A program made the position numbers and the translations under genes. 64,000 nucleotides of DNA from Pandoraea anapnoica. Lineage in GTDB: Bacteria > Pseudomonadota > Gammaproteobacteria > Burkholderiales > Burkholderiaceae. Positions 61,901-64,000 of the stretch are shown one piece after another (the first letter of the stretch is position 1; every line of letters begins with the position of its first letter). The notes under the pieces were generated by a model, which worked only from the letters and a program-made list of their open reading frames with translations, did no database searches and had not been told where the DNA came from. The DNA is taken from assembly GCF_902459765.1 (NCBI RefSeq), contig NZ_CABPSP010000013.1, positions 173,914 through 237,913 of the forward strand. The letters run 5' to 3'.

Positions 61901-63635
61901 CTACGTGGCCGGTCCGGGCTTGCTCGAGGTGACGGCTGGACGCGACATTCTCATGGGCGACAAGGCCGAGCTGCGCAGCCTCGGGGCGCTGACCAACGTC
62001 ACGTCGGGCGACCGGAGCAACGGTGCCGGGATCGCCGTGGCAGCGGGCGTCGGTCCGAAGGGGCTCGACGGCATCGACTTCCGGGCGTTCGCTTCCCGTT
62101 ATCTGGATCCGGCGAATCTGGCCGAAGCGGCACGTCCGTTCGCCGATCAGCCGGGTAAGGCGGTCGTGGTGTATGGCGGTGAGATGACGTTAAGCGGCTG
62201 GCTGAAACAGGAGTTTGGTTATGTCGGCGATGCGAGCGGTGCCGAGGCCTATCTCGTCAACAAACAGGCCGAGCTCGACGCTGCGAGCAAAGCGGCGGGT
62301 AATGCCGTGGCTGTTGCCAAGCGCGATCTGCGAAACGAATACGCGCAGCAAAGCAATCTGTATCTCGTGAACTGGCTGACCCGACGTTTTGGCGATGCAT
62401 CGGTGCGCTACGGTCAGAGCATTCGTTTCGATGCGGCGTCGATGGATGCGCGTCAGTTCTTCGACGCGCTTGCGCCGGAGCAACAGCGTGCCTATCTGCG
62501 TGACGTCTATTTCGCCGAACTGCGTGCGTCCGGCCGGGAGTACAACGACGCGAGCGGTCCGCGAGAGGGCAGCTATCTGCGCGGTCGAGAAGCCATTGCG
62601 ACCTTGTTCCCGACGACCGACGCGACGGGCGCGGCACGGCAGTACGACGGCGATCTGACGATGTACAGTAGTGCGGCGTATTTCCTCCAGAACATGAATC
62701 GTGTGTCCACGACGCGCCCGCAGGCGGGGGTGAAGTATTTGACGCAGGCGCAGTGGGCCGCGCGAGGCAGTCCGGCGACGGGCGTGCCGCACTACGAAGT
62801 GCAGGATGCCGGGATCCACACCGACTTCGGTGGCGGCGTGAGCGTTCTCACACCGGGCGGGCGGACACTCGTCGGTGTGGATGGCGGCTTTGTACCGGAA
62901 GAAGGGTCGGGGATTCTGACGCAGGGCAGGGGCAACGTCGATCTGTATTCGCTCGATAGCATTCTGCTGGGACAGAGCCGTATCTTCACGACGTTCGGTG
63001 GGCACATTCTTGCGTGGTCGGCGCAAGGCGATATCAACGCCGGTCGCGGCTCGAAGTCCACCGTCGTCTATACGCCGCAACGCCGGGTGTATGACGGGCT
63101 CGGTATTGTTTCGCTTTCACCGACGACGCCGAACACGGGAGCCGGCATTGCGACGCTGGCACCGATCCCCGAGGTGCCGCCGGGCGACATTGATCTGATT
63201 GCACCGTTGGGAACGGTCGACGCGGGCGAAGCCGGGATTCGGGTGTCGGGTAACGTGAACGTTGCGGCATTGCGTGTGATGAATGCCGAGAACATTCAGG
63301 TGCAGGGCAAGTCGGTGGGTATCCCGACGGTCGCTGCGGTCAATGTCGGTGCGCTGACGAATGCGAGCGCGACAGCGGCGCAAGCGGCGTCGGCCGCTCA
63401 GGAGGCGATGGCTCGTGATCGGGCGGCATCGAGGCAGAATCAGTCGTCCATCTTTAGCGTGCGCATGTTGGACGCAGGGGCGCAAACCGACAGCACAGGT
63501 AAGCCGCGTGCGGATGCTGGCAAGATGTTCCGCTACGATCCGGCGTCGCCTGTGCAGGTGGTTGGCCAGATGAATCTGTCCGAGTCCCAGTTACAGGCGC
63601 TGACCCCGACGGAACGGAAGAACCTGATGCGTTGA
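49947..63635 (+). CDS. giant TpsA exoprotein, filamentous-haemagglutinin family
   Basis: One uninterrupted frame of about 4,562 residues. ATG 49947 is favoured (MRKRVASSSPS, long n-region, hydrophobic AQAVAVFAASSAMIGAAHA); ATG 49842 would add 35 residues and no ribosome site is clear for either. After the signal comes a Gln/Ala-rich helical stretch (about 50-115), then the TPS secretion domain (about 135-330; NWETFNVGRRTTVEFAQQ, IVNRNGIQFTG, GYVLLLGREAHNRG). A very long beta-helical shaft follows, rich in GG, DGxV and IDLSG repeats, interrupted by islands of PAG/LPAGT repeats (about 1030-1190, 1925-1970, 3010-3150). The C-terminal 1,000 residues resemble the DUF3739-type end of this family. 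No toxin domain is seen. It should be secreted by the TpsB at 38998. Confidence 0.95.
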   Translation: MRKRVASSSPSVPSLPLRVLRIRPLAQAVAVFAASSAMIGAAHAQQAFSSAWFAARGAAQTTAAQTGRLPNGMPVSSLQNPGEQQQRANQALQNSIANLATAAQGIAAMQAAQTAARQAAAASPETIPDGLTEGGLKVDTNSLTAGWINAKKDIAQSRDAAGNTNVKIEQTGEKAILNWETFNVGRRTTVEFAQQPGWAVLNRVNDPSARPSQIQGQIKADGTVVIVNRNGIQFTGTAQVDTRNLVAAAVGMTNDQFNRGIYGTALAGATVPTFANDLNVTGSGFSHTGATANVVVDAGARINTRKPQSVTEGGGYVLLLGREAHNRGTIVTPSGQTVIAGGDAFVIRRGMGTDGNPNSSTRGNEVDPRLLAGSTAGRVSNGGLIQAPLGDISLVGRQVEQSGVLVTTTSVNTRGTIHLTAVGDTNALVRVAPGALNAIVLDTSGDTALDVQRSTLLADTAKVAESGLYNRRDQSLVQIVSSGDVLLDSDTLTLATGGQINVAATRRMLAMERAKLDVSGAVGVQVAMASNNLEISVQGNEQRDAPTNRDSALLNNQTLFIDRRYLVRVPAGTQGFTTDRWYTAGGLLEVSGYLNTAQHGIGEWAAQGGTVQLGGAEVVTRAGSLINLAGGTLDVQTGMIRQSWLRGEDGQLYRADNAPGDLRYLGVYRGFEVTHARWGKGTTEAFETPFIAPGQRLENGYTVGRDAGRLIIAGVSAVLEGDVDTTVYQGPRQTQAADRGLYDGYLQSQLAAPRGGQLIVGKLTPYYDDVALALRDSPSALVRTIDVGSVQALAADIALDAAIDPKRAGRISLDANWINRQNFGAVKLMATERLTLGGDLRVADGGDVGLHATRVELNANVTARGGAIAAGNILNQMLTITSNGVWTDMPVADTAVVGGEQYVTVAGGATLDARGLWSRADDGEAGIHGLPYVNGGSVLLSSSGDVRLLPGSVVDVSSGAALLSNGTVRGGKGGSVSLLASQYDLNGKRYGELHVDGTLRAYGVNGGGTLKLDTGNGVVIGGPGLQTAGWLAPGESVPFNVMLLEDYTIKAGTVAPVDYKQTISRVMPGQTLTTAPAITADAPVTLAADWTVPAGASGTFFAYAPSGRAYSSGQVVPAGTVIVRTFGTVAPDYMLPGNVFPAGIPVVPYNVVAKAGTPLPFDVTLTKGDVVPVGLTVTETVRVASPTVLSADLFSTGFSRYDVTGQLGVSVADNARLNVVMPVLYADKQAAQDAASGSDPSRVLRTYLPPVWQSDAAKGTVTQRGGADLALNAGTVYKRSPLVVGEGARIDVDPGRSIALTGNDQITLLGGLYAASGTVSLLRGAFGTGSDVDRPDGAFTARSIWLGGHSVIDVAARPFVAQDASGAYNGRVAAGGTIQIGAKYTPGATKVDAADAYVIVRPGARLDASGASADVDVPGQGRTHVTSNGGVISLASARGLYLDGEMIAASGGAGAAGGTLNLVLETLAYGPVDRLTFKDAAVEDAVRVAHEMVVAQTQGPSTLSDTLSAGAVGGGLAMGTALIGVDRVKAGGFDNLALLANGMIDFDGSVDLSLGQSVRLTANSFGLAANAAPGSVVKIAAPYVQLAGATRTQGENEIMPNAVVGSKNQGKGGGALGLPAQDRNAKFEVDASIIDLSGPMQFGTAGTIETNTAPIEVRRLAFGDVALRSRGDLRLLDKTTFYVPGDLTLAAAQIYPVSEATATIVVGQRTYVNEQWQTIETRFDPERKLTIERVGNALPAQPYSLFGNLTLAAPNILQGGVLRAPMGSITFGTSSNPQNIGLLRLLPGSVTSVSAAGLTMPFGGSLDGLSYLNAGVDAKYALAGAGPSIAVYAHSVGVDDGAVIDLSGGGEIRGAAFLSGRGGSIDARLSPLMQVVQTGNKASFTLPSLSSNPVYAIVPGAQSVYAPIVGDNGAGAPLIGQQITIGNGVPGLPAGTYTLLPSTFALLPGAYRVELQPGTTAPAGLAPLAMRNGSLALSAQLSVNDTGIRSATPTRAVLTSADTLRKYSQYNEMSYADFARAASARDGVPRSLIEADAKRLDFYFLPRTYIGAIDGLPSLRFEGRADVTRGKDGYGASVLVGSPSGGSFEILGPNATPTVGNNGLVSLYAKDLNAIGAARLAIGALPEVLKGTGGPLEAATASFDLIGRGSVYDVVLRGGAVLRAGEVFIVTQAPTRGITIEQGSGINTLGYGMQMWDASNGYTYAPGKAGVLAVSNGRIAMLAPTPTAATDSFGSGYIDLGVCTAGAACSGESLLLSEGSIAVATDKRFTITDAVRYGTRQLSLSVGRVNVGEQASLDALAANGRLAEGLTLNQTVLSRLLRGDTTYGAPALQSLSLIARDSINFYDSVELSTIDATTGKSTIDTLVLGTPAIFGYGSSDALARIRTDRLVWTGSKAPASSVVAGGAGTGSGRLAIEAREIEFGFGPATQPDVNNTMNRLAVGFSTVELKASERVTANQKGNLSVYRSQDGWNDQTHAYDYSGGDIVIDTPVLTGAAGSVNRFDAGGNITVANASARAKPVVGNDQLVGALGAEVGLKSGGAVHVDTNIVLPSGRLRVDAAGDITLGDSAQLDLAGRKLQFFDATKYSWGGDVLLSSEQGSVRQAGGSVIDLSAVENRAGKLSVTAVGATGGDVSLAGKLLGSATGMYDAGGTLVPFSAGGIDVRAQRIDGFTALNSRLSEGGVFGSRSFQIKQGDLVVGDELKAREITLSVDGGRLDIVGRVDASGKQVGSIRLSARDGVNVGGNATLDAHSTTLRLDSYGQPIEASNRAVVEINGGDGRVVLADGARIDVRAGTNGTPLNVGTVEISAKRLGSNGAGNATGNDIAIDAGGNVVIDGARSITVNGMQRDANARPGADVSVDGRPYQIIDQDYLDTLHGQNETFMSNALANGALLTRLAGLRRYTDAFHLRPGVEIVSATPEGDLHIDGDIDMSRYRYASLNPNTQKTGVYGSGEAGALTIRAGGNLEVFGSVNDGFDTSKLTTTSSDNKGWVLTSGKAGWGGDAVVPVGGLVTLAAGTTFPAERQLNYDISIEATTLPGGTRLPGQATLTADLTFPAGTVLGGAVRDASGNVVYAAGSVLTSSVTLTRDMKLDAGVLLPGGASVAAMIWPAGKVLPTTFVLASDLAMKKGAIIPAETTVKLPNGATFVNVRPADADGIQGQLLALAPMLQPGSASWSMRLVAGADLAAADPRALRPSAANGHLVLSDTHYGMGEKSVQIPGTGRPGVYRWGSDAAWFFGTNPGDPITAQELADYGINSDADVGFWNDMGDMIQIVTPGIPAQFEMKASPAREPIFSVVRTGTGDLDMLAGGNFTMNSPYGVYTAGTQSRDVAAAYNLARSKVKNAAVLGPDGGEFEKFVDGNAQSLYSAWYPEHGGNLFVRAQGDIRGDTIGTSDSYRRPNATGFGDPRQVTDSGNVGSWLWRQGSGSVIPTGGVPTAWWVNFGTYTAGKQSGSAEFETAPFLQGFTGLGTLGGGNVVLEAGGNAGMLESRMGPGNTEGPRALARSEGLNVSVASTGRVSTDGSQILLTGGGDLDVRIGGGLNPVREVRAVAPANSPITDLSTWGIGNLALNGAFTNLRGATRVEAGALGGFDAIFGGTDVSESRARDPYVAQRGIGTGGPSLVLGDSTARIDTRGDLVIGGYGDATRTQQRNNGTPFSVNGTAYSGEGISWFTLWTPSTAIDLFSAGGNLVPITALGDRSRLGMNYSATDGRFVLPATLRAVAASGSIFNGYSATGIIGEDSLPSRGDTPVLLAPEPVSSLFKVAADGGALEMIAGKSLYSSGYAISRSAADPTALPTAQNPAFAGGVLATWFGRKFLTNVRQDALAPGFMLLPFSQDSLDRFPMFSLTPATVSGYDFSGISPARFYALTGDIVGLQTGGINYRGTVLPQPGTEANWYEGNGAVAIRAGRDIVNSGTPLGTFLSTNGNFAGWYTIPDFQDPVNNPGRPQPRTSATTRGNLIVQNSPDDISVVSAGRDIRYSSFYVAGPGLLEVTAGRDILMGDKAELRSLGALTNVTSGDRSNGAGIAVAAGVGPKGLDGIDFRAFASRYLDPANLAEAARPFADQPGKAVVVYGGEMTLSGWLKQEFGYVGDASGAEAYLVNKQAELDAASKAAGNAVAVAKRDLRNEYAQQSNLYLVNWLTRRFGDASVRYGQSIRFDAASMDARQFFDALAPEQQRAYLRDVYFAELRASGREYNDASGPREGSYLRGREAIATLFPTTDATGAARQYDGDLTMYSSAAYFLQNMNRVSTTRPQAGVKYLTQAQWAARGSPATGVPHYEVQDAGIHTDFGGGVSVLTPGGRTLVGVDGGFVPEEGSGILTQGRGNVDLYSLDSILLGQSRIFTTFGGHILAWSAQGDINAGRGSKSTVVYTPQRRVYDGLGIVSLSPTTPNTGAGIATLAPIPEVPPGDIDLIAPLGTVDAGEAGIRVSGNVNVAALRVMNAENIQVQGKSVGIPTVAAVNVGALTNASATAAQAASAAQEAMARDRAASRQNQSSIFSVRMLDAGAQTDSTGKPRADAGKMFRYDPASPVQVVGQMNLSESQLQALTPTERKNLMR

Positions 63636-63655
63636 TCGTTCCTGACATGGAGAAG

Positions 63656-63691
63656 GACCGACCGCTCTATATATAGGGAGAGCGGACGGTC
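63656..63691 (+). terminator. hairpin 1 after tpsA
   Basis: Thirteen-base arms with one mismatch (63656-63668 and 63679-63691) around an AT-rich loop ATATATAGGG, 20 bases after the tpsA stop. There is no T-run; it is the first of two consecutive hairpins. Confidence 0.6.
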
Positions 63692-63693
63692 CT

Positions 63694-63742
63694 CGAAGGG
63701 TGCCCAGCAGGCCCGTGCAACGGGCTTGCTGGGCACCCTTCG
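63694..63742 (+). terminator. hairpin 2 after tpsA, 23-bp arms
   Basis: Arms 63694-63716 and 63720-63742 match at 22 of 23 positions (the exception is a G-U pair in RNA), with a 3-base loop. It is followed by only three T. It is very stable, two bases after hairpin 1, and should stop transcription or protect the end of the giant mRNA. Confidence 0.75.
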
Positions 63743-63807
63743 TTTGGGCGGCGGATGGCGTGGACACGCAAGATTCTTGCGATCTTAAAAATAATTTCAC
63801 AAAGGGC

Positions 63808-63836
63808 TTGCGCTCGCTGTCGAACGTCATTAATAT
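63808..63836 (+). promoter_or_regulatory. sigma-70 promoter, first of two at window end
   Basis: -35 TTGCGC (63808-63813), 17-bp spacer, -10 TAATAT (63831-63836). An A/T-rich stretch at 63784-63799 just upstream could serve as UP element. Typical of stable-RNA promoters. Confidence 0.65.
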
Positions 63837-63970
63837 TCCGTCTCTCGCAACGACAGCGGCGCAGCGAAAGCAGCGAAGCGGTTGGGGCGACGGGCTGGAA
63901 AGCCCGGTGGTTAGTGGTTTTCGAGCAGGTGAGTCGCTAAGGCGGCGAACGAAGAAAGCGAAAAAAACTG

Positions 63971-63999
63971 TTGACGACGACGAGAAGCTGCGACATAAT
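63971..63999 (+). promoter_or_regulatory. sigma-70 promoter of a stable-RNA type operon
   Basis: -35 TTGACG (63971-63976), 17-bp spacer, -10 CATAAT (63994-63999), preceded by a run of A. Position and shape resemble Burkholderiales rRNA or tRNA promoters; the transcript would start outside the window. Confidence 0.7.
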
Positions 64000-64000
64000 C

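Noticed and set aside
49947-63635. Contact-dependent inhibition (CdiA-type) reading of the giant exoprotein
   Set aside because: No VENN-like motif or C-terminal toxin domain was seen and no immunity gene follows; the next features are terminators and stable-RNA promoters.

Overview
The window is high-GC, densely packed DNA whose gene content points to a beta-proteobacterium of the Burkholderiaceae, most like Pandoraea or a close relative. The grounds are Burkholderia-type trimeric porins, several HAAT/MFS/CoA catabolic modules, a Pandoraea-like two-partner secretion locus and a beta-proteobacterial stable-RNA promoter at the right edge. The genus is an inference from gene types; no marker gene is present. 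No tRNA, rRNA body, CRISPR array, transposase or integrase was recognised.

Left part (1-38.7 kb), a chain of metabolic modules. 148-7331 is a catabolic operon: MHS-type MFS importer, thiolase-fold protein plus DUF35 partner, SDR protein, dienelactone hydrolase fused to a SnoaL-like domain, porin and metallo-beta-lactamase-fold hydrolase. 7538-11176 (minus) is a large autotransporter. 11419-12163 holds a small membrane protein and the eroded remnant of a periplasmic hydroxyisourate hydrolase. 12604-16959 holds a small cytochrome c, a porin, an exported arylsulfatase and an exported formylglycine-generating enzyme. 17666-24145 (minus) is a branched-chain-amino-acid-type ABC importer with permease and both ATPases fused in one polypeptide, plus a gamma-glutamyltransferase homologue. 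Facing it are a NodB-fold deacetylase, a GntR regulator and a flavin-reductase-like protein. 27359-30889 is an MFS carrier, a CaiB/BaiF CoA-transferase and a citryl-CoA-lyase-like enzyme, probably a CoA-activation and cleavage pathway for an organic acid. 31061-34537 has two related proteins of unknown function around an IclR regulator and an AAA ATPase. 34600-38663 has XapX, DoxX and YtcJ-like amidohydrolase genes, a LuxR/FixJ-type regulator with a degenerate receiver, and a small exported protein.

Right part (38.9-63.7 kb), one large surface-protein system. A TpsB outer-membrane transporter is followed by an ExbB-type motor protein carrying DUF2341 and LamG-like periplasmic domains, ExbD, a TonB-like protein, a putative porin, a periplasmic coiled-coil protein and a YbjN-like protein, ending at a terminator. 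A second unit encodes a small STN-domain protein with a TonB-C-like tail, an ECF sigma factor and a FecR-type anti-sigma factor. After a perfect 24-bp palindrome comes a single reading frame of about 4,560 codons for a TpsA/filamentous-haemagglutinin-family exoprotein. My reading is that TpsB exports the giant protein, a dedicated Ton-type motor energises some outer-membrane step, and the STN/sigma/FecR trio couples envelope state to expression. This layout is the most interesting thing in the window.

The locus ends in two consecutive hairpins. The last 200 bases carry two sigma-70 promoters with 17-bp spacers that look like those of a stable-RNA operon starting just outside the window.
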